Assembly (NCBI RefSeq): GCF_013215705.1 | Contig: NZ_JABSQR010000005.1 | Location: forward strand, 1 to 64,000 | Direction of reading: 5' to 3' | Length of the DNA stretch: 64,000 nt | From: Moritella sp. | Lineage (GTDB): Bacteria > Pseudomonadota > Gammaproteobacteria > Enterobacterales > Moritellaceae | In this document: piece after piece, positions 36,542-45,889 of the stretch | Layout: each line of letters opens with the position of its first letter | How positions within the stretch are numbered: the stretch's first letter is position 1 | Notes under the pieces: model-generated | What the model was told of the DNA's origin: nothing | Seen by the model: the letters and a program-made list of their open reading frames with translations, nothing else | Database searches by the model: none | Made by a program: the position numbers and the translations under genes

Positions 36542-37438
36542 TTAAGAATTGATTAGCCAATGATCGACTAACAATAATATAAATAACACCATTAAATGTA
36601 TGATTGAGAATTTGAAGGTTTGAAATGCCGTTTTTCGAGTGGGCTTGAATTTTAATCGATAAGCGTAATAAATAAAGCTGATCCCTAGGACGGTTGAGCC
36701 AATTAAATAGAGTAACCCACTGAGTTGAGTCAACCAAGGTAACCAAGTGACCGGTAATAGCAATAGCGTATAAAGCAGTATGAGGGTTTTAGTATACTCA
36801 GCACCATGGGTCACAGGTAGCATTGGGATCTTAGCCTTGGCATATTCTTTTTCTTTATGGATCGCCAGCGCCCAAAAATGTGGCGGTGTCCAGATGAAAA
36901 TAATCATCACCAGCAGTAAAGCCTGGCCTGTCACTTCACCAGTCATTGCCGTCCACCCAAGCAGTGGCGGTGTCGCGCCCGCGAGTCCCCCGATGGCAAT
37001 GTTTTGTGGTGTTGCACGTTTCAAGTACATGGTGTAAATCACCGCATAGCCAATCAGACTGGCAAAGGTTAACCATGCGGTTAACGCATTTACAAACACA
37101 AAAAGTGTCACCATACCTATTATTGCCATGCTAGTAGCAAAGAGTAATGCTTTTGGTGTGCTAATGGTATTTTGTACTAATGGCCGCTGGTGGGTTCGGG
37201 TCATGATGGCATCAATACGTTGGTCGAGAATATGGTTGTAGGCTGCGGCTGCGGCTGATAACAGGCCAATACCAACTAATGCCGGTACTAATAAACTGAG
37301 AGGGGGTAAGGTGGGTAGCGCAAGGACCATACCGACTAATGCCGTGAGCAGTAATAGTGCCACAACTTTAGGTTTGGTTAATTGATAGTAAGCGCGCCAG
37401 TTGGGTGTAAGCGTTAATATAATGGATTGCGTATTCAT
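36542..37438 (-). CDS. ctaB: Protoheme IX farnesyltransferase (heme O synthase)
   Basis: Converts heme b to heme O by adding a farnesyl group, the first step toward heme A of the oxidase. The 298-residue UbiA-family membrane protein has about eight or nine transmembrane segments. The prenyl-diphosphate-binding motif is in [20 protein letters not shown], and [20 protein letters not shown] carries the second conserved loop. The ATG at 37438 ([14 protein letters not shown]) overlaps the ctaA stop as ATGA; a longer frame to 37471 is less likely. Last gene of the minus-strand oxidase assembly group. Confidence 0.94.
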   Translation of the reverse strand: MNTQSIILTLTPNWRAYYQLTKPKVVALLLLTALVGMVLALPTLPPLSLLVPALVGIGLLSAAAAAYNHILDQRIDAIMTRTHQRPLVQNTISTPKALLFATSMAIIGMVTLFVFVNALTAWLTFASLIGYAVIYTMYLKRATPQNIAIGGLAGATPPLLGWTAMTGEVTGQALLLVMIIFIWTPPHFWALAIHKEKEYAKAKIPMLPVTHGAEYTKTLILLYTLLLLPVTWLPWLTQLSGLLYLIGSTVLGISFIYYAYRLKFKPTRKTAFQTFKFSIIHLMVLFILLLVDHWLINS

Positions 37439-38487
37439 AACACCTCTTGCAGTTGCTGTTGGTTGAACCAAAGTAGGGTGACTAAGGTTATAAGTAAGAT
37501 CGCCGCAACCAGGTTGTGTGCCACTGCGATACTCAGTGGCAGCTGGAACATAACGTTAGCGATGCCTAAGCTGACCTGTACGCAAAGAATAACAAGCAGG
37601 GCTTGGGCAGTTAACCGTATCTTTCTTTCTGGTTGATGTTTGAGTAATTGATAAGCGGTGAGCAACAAATAAATGATAGTTACACCTGCCCAGATGCGAT
37701 GAGCGACATGGATATTGATTCTGGCAATCGTATCTCGCACACCATACTGATAAGTCTCAGCGACTGGACTGAGACTAAATACATCATTGAGATTAAAACG
37801 GCTTAACCAGTCGCCGTTACAAATAGGAAATTCAGTACAGACTATGGCGGCGTAATTTGAACTTGTCCAACCGCCGAGCGCAATTTGAATTATGACTATT
37901 GGCAGCGCAATGCAACAATATAATTGAACGCGGGCTAATCGTTGCCTATGTATGGGTAATATATTATGGCCGATATTATTTAAAGGCGGGGATAACAGGG
38001 TTGCTGCCATTGTGGTTTTAGATAGCCGTAATCGCAATAATACCAGCAAGGCTAAAATACTAAACCCACCGAGCAGGTGGCCCATCACGATAATGGGTTT
38101 TAAGTTCATTGTTACTGTCCACATCCCTAACGCAGCTTGAAATAAAACTAATAAAATTAAAAAAGTGGCTAATCGAATGTGTTGTTTGCGTTTGCCGCAG
38201 ATAATGAAAATCAGTAAAATTAACGTGCCTAATAGTCCTGCAACATAGCGATGTAACATTTCATTCCATGCTTTTTCCGCGTGCAAAGGCTGATCTGGAT
38301 AAGCTTGTTGGGCTGACGCAATGTCTTGTGCGGTAGCTGGAACCGTATTAAAGCCATAACAGCCGGGCCAGTCAGGGCAGCCAAGTCCGGCATCGGTTAA
38401 GCGCGTATAAGCCCCGAGTGCAATCACTAAAAAGGCCAGCGCTATTGTCAGGTTCAGAGTCAGGTTGAGCAGTTTCGACATAGACAA
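37435..38487 (-). CDS. ctaA: Heme A synthase (CtaA/Cox15)
   Basis: Oxidises the methyl group of heme O to give heme A for cytochrome c oxidase. The 350-residue product has about eight transmembrane segments. It has the family N-terminal motif [20 protein letters not shown] and conserved histidine regions in [40 protein letters not shown] and [20 protein letters not shown]. The pair of cysteines in FPICNGDW and CTEF fits the Cox15 periplasmic loop. Its stop overlaps the ctaB start (ATGA), so the two enzymes of heme A synthesis are translationally coupled. Confidence 0.93.
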   Translation of the reverse strand: MSMSKLLNLTLNLTIALAFLVIALGAYTRLTDAGLGCPDWPGCYGFNTVPATAQDIASAQQAYPDQPLHAEKAWNEMLHRYVAGLLGTLILLIFIICGKRKQHIRLATFLILLVLFQAALGMWTVTMNLKPIIVMGHLLGGFSILALLVLLRLRLSKTTMAATLLSPPLNNIGHNILPIHRQRLARVQLYCCIALPIVIIQIALGGWTSSNYAAIVCTEFPICNGDWLSRFNLNDVFSLSPVAETYQYGVRDTIARINIHVAHRIWAGVTIIYLLLTAYQLLKHQPERKIRLTAQALLVILCVQVSLGIANVMFQLPLSIAVAHNLVAAILLITLVTLLWFNQQQLQEVL

Positions 38488-38506
38488 TCCTTGTTTATTG
38501 CAATGC

Positions 38507-39037
38507 TTACCCTATTTTAGATATTTTAAGTAAGCGCCTTAAATCCTTTAATAACCCCGCGGATACCTTTATTGCCGCTGCTCTATCTGTTGGATATTGA
38601 TAGTGCATGAAAATATTACCTAATGGATCAACTAAATATAGTGTATCCGTGGATAATTGCTGTTGGTTTACCGGGCTTAATTGCAATCTTGCGAGGGTTG
38701 ATATTTCTACGTGATCGCGAGATAAGCTTTCTGGACGGATGACGGTTTCTGGGTATTGAGTGAGATAGCGTTGTACTCTCTTTCCTTCCGCGGCCAGTAA
38801 CGTATGTACTTGCTGCATTTGCCATAAACTTTGTTGGCATTGTTGTGCGCATTTTTCACTGGGGTTATAGAGCAGTAACCATGCTTGTGGTGGCCGTGAC
38901 ATTGTTAGCGGTGGGGATATGAGTTCTCCAGTATTGGTTTTAGCCCCTTGATACCAGTCATTAACGAGCACTAATTTAGCGATTAAAATAGGCGCTATAA
39001 ATAACCCTAGGATGATGAATAATGGCTTTTTCTGCAT
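38507..39037 (-). CDS. Uncharacterised single-span membrane protein with CxxxC motif in the oxidase locus
   Basis: The 176-residue product has an N-terminal membrane anchor (PLFIILGLFIAPILIAKLVL, about residues 5-24). A periplasmic domain follows, containing AWLLLYNPSEKCAQQCQQSL with cysteines spaced CxxxC (about residues 63-67). The later segment TDTLYLVDPLGNIFMHYQYP resembles the C-terminal strand region of Sco/thioredoxin-like proteins. The canonical Sco histidine near the end is not evident. It lies between SURF1 (2 bp) and ctaA (19 bp) on the same strand. A copper or thiol-handling role in oxidase assembly is therefore suggested, but this is inference from motif and position. Confidence 0.8.
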   Translation of the reverse strand: MQKKPLFIILGLFIAPILIAKLVLVNDWYQGAKTNTGELISPPLTMSRPPQAWLLLYNPSEKCAQQCQQSLWQMQQVHTLLAAEGKRVQRYLTQYPETVIRPESLSRDHVEISTLARLQLSPVNQQQLSTDTLYLVDPLGNIFMHYQYPTDRAAAIKVSAGLLKDLRRLLKISKIG

Positions 39038-39039
39038 GA

Positions 39040-39780
39040 CTAATCCTTATCTTGCATGGGCTTAGATGGTGTTTGATATTTTATTAACCAGTAGCCACTC
39101 GATAAGCTTAACGCAAATGCTAAAGCAAACCATTGGACTGCATACGCCGTATGTTTAGCGGGTGGCATTACCGTTATCGTCCAGGTTTTGCTAAAACCGA
39201 TGGGAGAATCTGGATTTAGTTGTAATAGTAGTGGATTGAGTGGCATGTTTAGCGTGGTCCGTAGTTGCGGTATATCAGTACGCTGTATAACCAAAGGCCC
39301 TTGTGTTGTTGGTGCGATATTCTCACCGAGAAGCAAGGGCGAACCTTGCTGGGCACTTAAAGTTCCGTCTAACTGATAATGCCCTGTGAAGTGCGGGATA
39401 TCAGGTAACGATGAGCGTGTCGCGGAACCCGCTAACCAACCAAGGTTAACAAGAATAGTTTGCTTATCGCTGTGAAAAGGAAGGTATAAATGATAGCCAA
39501 ACTGTTTCTTGTAAGTTTGATTATCTAATAATATCGGCGCTTTATTATCAAAATAACCGTATAAAGATACCTTTCGATGCAAACTGCTCGCGGTTATTTG
39601 AGTGAGTGATGTAAGTGTCGGTTGGTCGATATCTAATAGCGCTTGCTTCTCTTGTGCGCGGGATAGTTGCCATAACCCTAATTTTAAACAAACCGCAATC
39701 GCGAGCAGGCTAAACAGAGCAAAGCTGGTTAAGCGTGTGGAGAGTTTATAGCATCGTATCGAGCTAAATAAAATTTGCAT
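39040..39780 (-). CDS. SURF1-family cytochrome oxidase assembly protein
   Basis: Assists heme A insertion into subunit I of cytochrome c oxidase. The 246-residue product has the expected two transmembrane segments, one near the N-terminus (LTSFALFSLLAIAVCLKLGL) followed by GLWQLSRAQEKQALL, and one near the C-terminus (WFALAFALSLSSGYWLIKY). The periplasmic domain includes YGYFDNKAPILLDNQTYKKQ and VNLGWLAGSATRSSLPDIP. First gene of the SURF1-CxxxC protein-ctaA-ctaB group, which is tightly packed. Strangely it is separated from the oxidase subunit genes by pyrC and a mobile element. Confidence 0.9.
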   Translation of the reverse strand: MQILFSSIRCYKLSTRLTSFALFSLLAIAVCLKLGLWQLSRAQEKQALLDIDQPTLTSLTQITASSLHRKVSLYGYFDNKAPILLDNQTYKKQFGYHLYLPFHSDKQTILVNLGWLAGSATRSSLPDIPHFTGHYQLDGTLSAQQGSPLLLGENIAPTTQGPLVIQRTDIPQLRTTLNMPLNPLLLQLNPDSPIGFSKTWTITVMPPAKHTAYAVQWFALAFALSLSSGYWLIKYQTPSKPMQDKD

Positions 39781-39916
39781 ATTTAACCTTAAAAAATAAC
39801 GGCTTGGATAGTGTTATAAACGCCCGTTTTGAACATACACTTAAGGATAGAGATGTTTTTATAAAGCGGTAGGAAAACAGTAGAAAATTAAAATTAATTA
39901 ATGGCTTGCAGAGGAT

Positions 39917-39941
39917 TATCCCAGCGAAGGCCGCTGGGATA
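39917..39941 (-). terminator. Hairpin downstream of pyrC
   Basis: TATCCCAGCG, a five-base loop, then CGCTGGGATA: a perfect 10-bp stem 58 bp after the pyrC stop. No T-run follows immediately, so termination is uncertain. Confidence 0.5.
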
Positions 39942-39998
39942 GACGCGCGAGCAGAATTACGATGATTAACGCGAGATCAAGGTTAACTTAATCAACGG

Positions 39999-41030
39999 TT
40001 ATTTCACTTGCCAAGCGATAGTTTCGCCCGTTCTGATTGGTACCATTTTCGCGTCACCAAAAGGTAGCGTTGTCGGTACTTGCCATGCAGTTCTTTCTAA
40101 TGTGATAGTGTCAGCGTTGCGTGGTAAGTTATAAAAATCAGGACCATTGAAGCTGGCAAATGCTTCTAATTTATCAAGGGAATTCTGTTGCTCAAAGACT
40201 TCAGCATATAGCTCTATTGCAGCATGAGAGGTATAAGCGCCAGCACAACCACAAGCAGATTCTTTTTTATCATCAGCATGTGGCGCAGAGTCTGTACCAA
40301 GGAAAAACTTGTTGCTACCACTCGTTGCCGCTTTAATAAGTGCCGCTTGATGGGTATTACGCTTCAAGATTGGTAAACAGTAGTAGTGTGGCTTGATGCC
40401 GCCCACTAACATGTGGTTACGGTTGAATAATAAATGATGCGCTGTGATTGTTGCTGCGACATTGTCGCCGGCATTATTCACAAACTCAACCGCGTCCGCA
40501 GTGGTGATGTGTTCAAGCACAATCTTTAAATTTGGAAAATCAGCAATAACGGATGTTAAGACCGTATCTAAATAAACTTTCTCACGATCAAAAATGTCGA
40601 TATCGGCATCTGTTACTTCACCGTGTAACAGTAAAGGCATACCCGCGTCTTGTAATGCTTGTAGCGCAGGATAAACATTCTTAATGGATGTTACACCTGA
40701 TGATGAATTTGTCGTTGCGCCAGCCGGATAAAGCTTGGCCGCATAAACAATACCGGTTGCTTTTGCTACGCGGATATCTTCAGCAGTGGTTTGATCGGTA
40801 AGATAGATAGTCATTAATGGACTAAATGAAGAATCGGCTGGTACGTTAGCTAAGATACGTTGGCGGTATTCTTGAGCGATCTGAGCATTTGTTACTGGTG
40901 GTACAAGGTTCGGCATAATGATTGCGCGACCCATGTAACGGCTAATGTCAGCAACAGTATGTTTTAAAACATCACCATCTCGAAGGTGCAAGTGCCAGTC
41001 ATCTGGGCGGGTGATCGTTAAAGTTTCCAT
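39999..41030 (-). CDS. pyrC: Dihydroorotase
   Basis: Third step of pyrimidine synthesis: carbamoyl aspartate to dihydroorotate, with a binuclear zinc centre. The 343-residue product is the short enteric type. Zinc ligands are visible: the HxH in [15 protein letters not shown] (about residues 13-15), the carbamylated lysine in [14 protein letters not shown], a histidine in LLLHGEV, another in [10 protein letters not shown] and the aspartate in [14 protein letters not shown]. It sits between SURF1 and the oxidase structural genes with no functional link. Upstream lies a 264-bp repeat element. Confidence 0.96.
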   Translation of the reverse strand: METLTITRPDDWHLHLRDGDVLKHTVADISRYMGRAIIMPNLVPPVTNAQIAQEYRQRILANVPADSSFSPLMTIYLTDQTTAEDIRVAKATGIVYAAKLYPAGATTNSSSGVTSIKNVYPALQALQDAGMPLLLHGEVTDADIDIFDREKVYLDTVLTSVIADFPNLKIVLEHITTADAVEFVNNAGDNVAATITAHHLLFNRNHMLVGGIKPHYYCLPILKRNTHQAALIKAATSGSNKFFLGTDSAPHADDKKESACGCAGAYTSHAAIELYAEVFEQQNSLDKLEAFASFNGPDFYNLPRNADTITLERTAWQVPTTLPFGDAKMVPIRTGETIAWQVK

Positions 41031-41131
41031 TTGATTTCTCCATCGCTAATTTCCGCAGATTCTAAAGATTAATGTTGGTGAAGTCAAAGAGCTAATAGCA
41101 ATTGATGAGAAAAGACGATACCAAGTAAGCT

Positions 41132-41395
41132 TATACCCAAGCTACTTCAAGATGCTATATCAGAGACGAGCAGGGATATCAGAGTAAGGCGCAATATGTA
41201 GATAATGGTTATTCCATTATTAAATATTGCAACGTTGTGCTGTTATTTCTGCTTGCCTCCCGTAGGGCAAACCGAATGAAGGTATCTTCGGCGTTATGAA
41301 GTCTTGATTTAGAATAACTAAATCCTCGACTTCATGCCTTGAACATCCTCTCCTTTCTGTTTGCTGATTGTGCATCTTGAAGTAGCTTGGGTATA
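41132..41395. mobile_element. 264-bp MITE-like element with perfect 24-bp terminal inverted repeats
   Basis: The left end (41132-41155, TATACCCAAGCTACTTC...) is the exact reverse complement of the right end (41372-41395, ...GAAGTAGCTTGGGTATA), 24 of 24 bases. Inside is a second palindrome, GAAGTC-TT-GATTTAG/CTAAATC-CTC-GACTTC (about 41298-41335). No transposase-length frame is present; a 77-codon frame overlapping it has no support. No clear target-site duplication was found. It fills most of the 444-bp gap between pyrC and ctaE. A further copy of one end is at 46276-46299. Confidence 0.8.
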
Positions 41396-41445
41396 TAGTT
41401 AATTTTAGCTTGTTTGGCTTCGAAATCATCTCATATTTTATAGTC

Positions 41446-41461
41446 AGCGACAAAAGTCGCT
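41446..41461 (-). terminator. Hairpin downstream of ctaE
   Basis: AGCGAC-AAAA-GTCGCT, a perfect 6-bp stem with a tetraloop, 13 bp after the ctaE stop on the minus strand. It lacks a T-run and is only a candidate end of the ctaCDGE transcript. Confidence 0.4.
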
Positions 41462-41474
41462 ACTGGCGTTGTCA

Positions 41475-42371
41475 CTAAACAATGTAGACAGAGATAAACA
41501 AAATGATCCATACCACATCAACAAAATGCCAATACCAAGCAGCAGCCTCAAACGCAAAATGTTTACCCGGCGTAAAATGGCCATTGATGATACGAAACAG
41601 CATGACGGTGAGCATGATGACTCCGAGTGTTACGTGCATACCATGGAAGCCGGTGAGTAAATAAAAAGTGTTGCCATAGACACCAGAATCAAATTTTAAT
41701 GACAATACATGATAAGCATGAATATACTCTTCAGCCTGAAAAAATAAGAAGGTAACACCCAAGGCCACGGTAATGGATAACCAGATAACTAACCTTGTAC
41801 GCTGTGTTGCTATCAGATTGTGATGGGCAAAATGTAAGGTGACTGATGAACTAATCAGAATAATGGTGTTGATTAGCGGCAAACCATACCAAGGCATCGC
41901 TTGTGTTTCTCGTCCGTCTGGGGTGATGGTTAATGGCCACTGAGGAATGAAGTCAGACCAAATTACCGCATGGGTCATGGCATTATTGCCTTCACCACCT
42001 AACCAAGGAATGGATAAATTACGCAGGTAAAATAATACCCCGAATAGTGCCACAAAAAACATCACTTCCGAAAAAATAAACCACAACATACCCATTCTAA
42101 AGGAACGATCAAGTTGCTTATTGTATAGCCCATTCATCGACTCGGTGATTATATTCCGAAACCAACTTATTAGTATAAACAGTAATATGCCGATGCCGGC
42201 GAATAAAATCGGAATGCCGTTGTTACTCCCGTCGTTATCCACCTGTTGAACGGTTGTTGCCGCCCCTATGGCTATGATAAAGAGCGCGATAGCGCCAGCG
42301 AAAGGCCAAACACTGTTGGCTGGAACGTAGTAGTGTTTTGGGGCGTTGGCATATTCATTATTATCTGGCAT
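41475..42371 (-). CDS. ctaE: Cytochrome c oxidase subunit III
   Basis: Integral subunit of the aa3-type terminal oxidase in the inner membrane. The product has 298 residues from the ATG at 42371 (MPDNNEYANAPKHYYVPANS), which follows an AGGAG site; a longer frame to 42410 overlaps ctaG and is not needed. About seven transmembrane segments are seen. Family motifs include MGMLWFIFSEVMFFVALFGV, TGFHGMHVTLGVIMLTVM and the end FEAAAWYWHFVDVVWIILFI. Its order after ctaC, ctaD and ctaG is usual for proteobacterial oxidase operons. Confidence 0.96.
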   Translation of the reverse strand: MPDNNEYANAPKHYYVPANSVWPFAGAIALFIIAIGAATTVQQVDNDGSNNGIPILFAGIGILLFILISWFRNIITESMNGLYNKQLDRSFRMGMLWFIFSEVMFFVALFGVLFYLRNLSIPWLGGEGNNAMTHAVIWSDFIPQWPLTITPDGRETQAMPWYGLPLINTIILISSSVTLHFAHHNLIATQRTRLVIWLSITVALGVTFLFFQAEEYIHAYHVLSLKFDSGVYGNTFYLLTGFHGMHVTLGVIMLTVMLFRIINGHFTPGKHFAFEAAAWYWHFVDVVWIILFISVYIV

Positions 42372-42381
42372 TACTGGACTC

Positions 42382-42918
42382 CTAGCGCATCGCGACTTCT
42401 GTCGGCTCATTTTTAAACAGTGTATAGGCGAGGGTTAACGTTGATATATCGGCTGGAATGTTAGGGTCGATATAAAAGATAAGTGGCATCATCGCTTCTT
42501 CGTTTGCCGCTAACATCTGCTCTTGAAAGCAAAAACATTCCGTTTTCACTAAATATTGAGCGCCATAACCTGGGGTAATTGAGGGCACGGCGCGACCAAA
42601 TGTATCTTGGTCGCTTTGATTAATAGCAACGAAACGAACTTGATAGCGTTCGCCTGGATGTAGCTCAACACTCTTAATTTCAGGCGTGAATTGCCAAGGT
42701 AGTTTTTTATTTAAGTAAGTAACAAACTCGACTCTAACCGTCCTCGATTCGTCAATACGTGCTGGTATTGTGGTTGCACGGCTATAATCTTTACCATTTA
42801 GCCCGGTAATATCACAAAATACATCATATAAAGGCACGAGCGCAAAACCGAATCCGAACATACCTACGGCACTGAAAATGAGTAGTCGTAGATGTTTTTT
42901 TATTTTTGGTGTGGTCAT
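42382..42918 (-). CDS. ctaG: Cytochrome c oxidase copper chaperone CtaG/Cox11
   Basis: Delivers copper to the CuB site of subunit I. The 178-residue product has one N-terminal membrane anchor (LLIFSAVGMFGFGFALVPLY), the motif VPLYDVFCDITGLNGK and the copper-binding paired cysteines in YLVKTECFCFQEQ. It ends with the FYIDP segment typical of Cox11. Its start codon overlaps the last base of the ctaD stop, and ctaE begins 10 bp after its end, so all these genes are coupled. Confidence 0.95.
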   Translation of the reverse strand: MTTPKIKKHLRLLIFSAVGMFGFGFALVPLYDVFCDITGLNGKDYSRATTIPARIDESRTVRVEFVTYLNKKLPWQFTPEIKSVELHPGERYQVRFVAINQSDQDTFGRAVPSITPGYGAQYLVKTECFCFQEQMLAANEEAMMPLIFYIDPNIPADISTLTLAYTLFKNEPTEVAMR

Positions 42919-44540
42919 TATTTTACCTCCGGTGGAGTATCAAAGGTGTGATAAGGGGCAGGGGATGGCACTGTCCATTCTAATCCTTCTGCACCTTCCC
43001 ATGGTTTGGCCGGGGCTTTTTTACCGCCGCGAACCGCCATGATTACGACAGCAACAAAAATCAGCTGAGAAAGACCAAACAAGAAACCACCAATACTGAC
43101 TATCTTGTTAATATCGGCAAACTGTAGTGCATAGTCGGGAATACGGCGTGGCATGCCTGCAAGCCCTAAGAAATGCATCGGGAAAAACAACAGATTGACG
43201 GAGATAAGTGAACACCAAAAATGCCACTGACCAAGTTTCTCATTGAACATGAACCCGGTCCATTTTGGTAACCAGTAATAAGCGGCGGCCATAATAGAGA
43301 ATACGGCGCCTGTCACCAGTACATAATGAAAGTGAGCCACAACAAAGTAAGTATCATGGTATTGAAAATCAGCGGGGGTAATGGCAAGCATCAACCCCGA
43401 AAAACCACCGATGGTAAATAGCACGATAAATGCCAGTGAAAATAGCATCGGAACTTCAAAGGTAATCGAACCACGCCACAGGGTTGCTATCCAGTTAAAT
43501 ATTTTCACCCCCGTTGGCACGGAGATGAGCATGGTGCAATACATAAAGAACAGTTCAGCGGCCAGCGGTAAACCAACGGTAAACATATGGTGAGCCCATA
43601 CTGTGAAACTCAGGATGGCAATAGAAACTGTTGCGTATACCATGGAGTGATAGCCGAATAACTGTTTACGGGCAAACGTTGGAATGATGGCGGAAATGAT
43701 GCCGAATGATGGCAAGATCATTATATAGACTTCGGGGTGACCAAAGAACCAAAATATATGTTGGAATAATACTGGATCACCCCCACCTGCGGCATCAAAA
43801 AAACTGGTGCCGAAATATTTATCGGTCAGGATCATGGTCACAGCACCAGCAAGCACTGGCATAACCGCGATTAATAAAAAGGCGGTTATCAACCAAGTCC
43901 ACACAAACATCGGCATTTTCATTAATGTCATGCCCGGTGCACGCATATTGAAAATAGTGACGATGACATTGATTGCCCCCATGATCGAACTTATCCCCAT
44001 CAAGTGAATGGAAAATACAAACATGGCGGTACTGTCAGGGCTGTATTGAGTGGATAGTGGCGGGTAGAAGGTCCAACCAAAGTTAGGACCACCGCCTTCG
44101 GTGAATAATGATAAGAGTAATAAAGAGAATGCAAAGGGCAAGATCCAAAAGCTCCAGTTATTCATCCGTGGTAGCGCCATATCTGGCGCGCCAATCATCA
44201 AGGGTAACATCCAGTTGGCCAAGCCAACAAAGGCGGGCATAACCGCACCAAACACCATAATTAGTCCATGTGATGTGGTCATTTGATTGAAGAAGTTGGG
44301 TTCGATTAATTGCAGGCCGGGTTGGAATAATTCTGCGCGAATGATCATCGCCATTGCGCCACCAATAAAGAACATCGTTAAACTAAACCATAAATATAAG
44401 CTACCGATGTCTTTATGATTGGTTGAAAATAACCAACGTTTATATCCTTGTGGCGCGCTGTGGTGATCTGTGTGTATTTTTATTGCTGGCACATCCAAGA
44501 TGGGTTGATCAGCATTATCTTTTAATTCTATCTCACTCAT
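42918..44540 (-). CDS. ctaD: Cytochrome c oxidase subunit I
   Basis: Catalytic subunit that holds heme a, heme a3 and CuB, and pumps protons. The 540-residue product has about 12 transmembrane segments. The low-spin heme histidine lies in MTTSHGLIMVFGAVMPAFVG. The cross-linked His-Tyr pair is in FWFFGHPEVYIMILPSFGII (K-channel region). CuB histidines are in VWAHHMFTVGL, and heme ligands in HDTYFVVAHFHYVLVTGAVF. The pattern is that of A-type aa3 oxidases. It is 16 bp downstream of ctaC and overlaps ctaG by one base. Confidence 0.97.
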   Translation of the reverse strand: MSEIELKDNADQPILDVPAIKIHTDHHSAPQGYKRWLFSTNHKDIGSLYLWFSLTMFFIGGAMAMIIRAELFQPGLQLIEPNFFNQMTTSHGLIMVFGAVMPAFVGLANWMLPLMIGAPDMALPRMNNWSFWILPFAFSLLLLSLFTEGGGPNFGWTFYPPLSTQYSPDSTAMFVFSIHLMGISSIMGAINVIVTIFNMRAPGMTLMKMPMFVWTWLITAFLLIAVMPVLAGAVTMILTDKYFGTSFFDAAGGGDPVLFQHIFWFFGHPEVYIMILPSFGIISAIIPTFARKQLFGYHSMVYATVSIAILSFTVWAHHMFTVGLPLAAELFFMYCTMLISVPTGVKIFNWIATLWRGSITFEVPMLFSLAFIVLFTIGGFSGLMLAITPADFQYHDTYFVVAHFHYVLVTGAVFSIMAAAYYWLPKWTGFMFNEKLGQWHFWCSLISVNLLFFPMHFLGLAGMPRRIPDYALQFADINKIVSIGGFLFGLSQLIFVAVVIMAVRGGKKAPAKPWEGAEGLEWTVPSPAPYHTFDTPPEVK

Positions 44541-44556
44541 TTGACAGTCCCTTAAA

Positions 44557-45705
44557 TTACTGGTTATTACCAGTTAATGCCGCATCTATTTGTGAAGGTT
44601 GTACAATATCACCGGTATTATTACCCCAAGCATTACGTTCGTAGGTGATAACTGCCGCGAGTTCTTTTTTCGTTAATTGTTTTGCAAATGATGCCATTGC
44701 AGTGCCTGATACACCGTGTAGGACAATATTGATGTGTTTGTTGACATTGCCCAGTGCGACAGGACTATTTTTTAATGCGGGGAATGCACCGGGGATACCT
44801 TGTCCGCTTGCTTGGTGGCAAGCTAAACAAGTGCGATTATAAACGTCTTCACCGAGTGACATCATGGTTGGCATATCCATGGTTTGTGTCAGACTTTGCT
44901 GCTCTGCTTGTAACTGTTGTTTGGCCGTAACTTGCGCTTGGGCTAGCCAATCATCAAATGCTTCAGGCTCTAATGCCGTGACCACAATTGGCATAAAACC
45001 ATGGTCTTTACCGCATAGCTCTGCACATTGACCGCGGTAGGTTCCGGGAGTGTCTATTTTGGTCCAAGCCTCATTAATAAAACCGGGGTTGGCGTCTTTT
45101 TTTACTGCAAATGCAGGCACCCACCATGAATGAATGACATCATCAGCCGTGATGAGAAAACGGACCTTTTTATTGATCGGTAATACCAGCGGTTTATCCA
45201 CCTCTTTTAGGTAGTGCGGTTGCTTCTCTATTTCGTTGTTGATTTCAGCTTGGCTGGTGGTCAAACGGCTATAGAACTCAAGGTCATGATCAAAATAACG
45301 ATAATGCCACTTCCATTGCGAACCGGTGATTTGAATGGTGATATCAGCTTCTGTGGTATCTTCCATTAATATTAGCGCTTGCGTTGATGGGATAGCCATA
45401 CCAATTAAGATCACGATGGGGATCGCAGTCCAAATTATCTCCACGGTCGTGCTTTCATGGAATTTGGCCGCGACCGCGCCTTTAGATTTGCGGTGTTGAT
45501 ATAAAGACCAAAACATAATGCCAAAAACAATCACCGCAATCGCAATACAAATATAAAGAATGGTCATGTGTAAGTTGTAAACAGTATTACTGATACCGGT
45601 GACGCCCTCCGTCATATTCAGCGTTGACTGCTGCGCAACAAGTGGTGTGGAAACCATCCCTAGTATAAGTGTGTTTATTGTTATAATTGGTTTTAATAAG
45701 CGCAC
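44557..45705 (-). CDS. ctaC: Cytochrome c oxidase subunit II with fused cytochrome c domain
   Basis: Receives electrons through the CuA centre and passes them to subunit I. From the GTG at 45705, which follows a GGGAGG site, the product has 382 residues. A signal peptide (LILGMVSTPLVAQQ) is followed by two transmembrane helices and then the cupredoxin domain with CuA ligands in YRGQCAELCGKDHGFMPIVV. The C-terminal cytochrome c domain has the heme motif CLACH and a probable axial methionine in TAMASFAKQLT. The frame extends to 45804, and an ATG at 45729 is the alternative start. The fused heme domain makes it a caa3-like subunit. Confidence 0.93.
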   Translation of the reverse strand: MRLLKPIITINTLILGMVSTPLVAQQSTLNMTEGVTGISNTVYNLHMTILYICIAIAVIVFGIMFWSLYQHRKSKGAVAAKFHESTTVEIIWTAIPIVILIGMAIPSTQALILMEDTTEADITIQITGSQWKWHYRYFDHDLEFYSRLTTSQAEINNEIEKQPHYLKEVDKPLVLPINKKVRFLITADDVIHSWWVPAFAVKKDANPGFINEAWTKIDTPGTYRGQCAELCGKDHGFMPIVVTALEPEAFDDWLAQAQVTAKQQLQAEQQSLTQTMDMPTMMSLGEDVYNRTCLACHQASGQGIPGAFPALKNSPVALGNVNKHINIVLHGVSGTAMASFAKQLTKKELAAVITYERNAWGNNTGDIVQPSQIDAALTGNNQ

Positions 45706-45889
45706 ATAACCTCCCTCAAAATTATCCATAATGACTCGCAAAATATAGATCAGATAATGAGTGAATTGTGTTTCTTCCCTGCTACTGCTCTCAGCATTTA
45801 ACAATCCACTGTTATTTGCAGAAGTATAGTTACAGAAATGTTAATTGTGCTACTTTGTGGTGAAGATAAATTACTTTCTGCATTCTCCC

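Noticed and set aside
36483-36746. Minus-strand open frame of 87 codons overlapping the end of ctaB
   Set aside because: It overlaps the clearly real ctaB in another frame and also covers a hairpin; no independent support.
41220-41453. Minus-strand open frame of 77 codons over the 264-bp element
   Set aside because: It crosses the terminal repeat and flanking DNA; composition and lack of a ribosome site fit chance opening of a frame rather than a gene or transposase.
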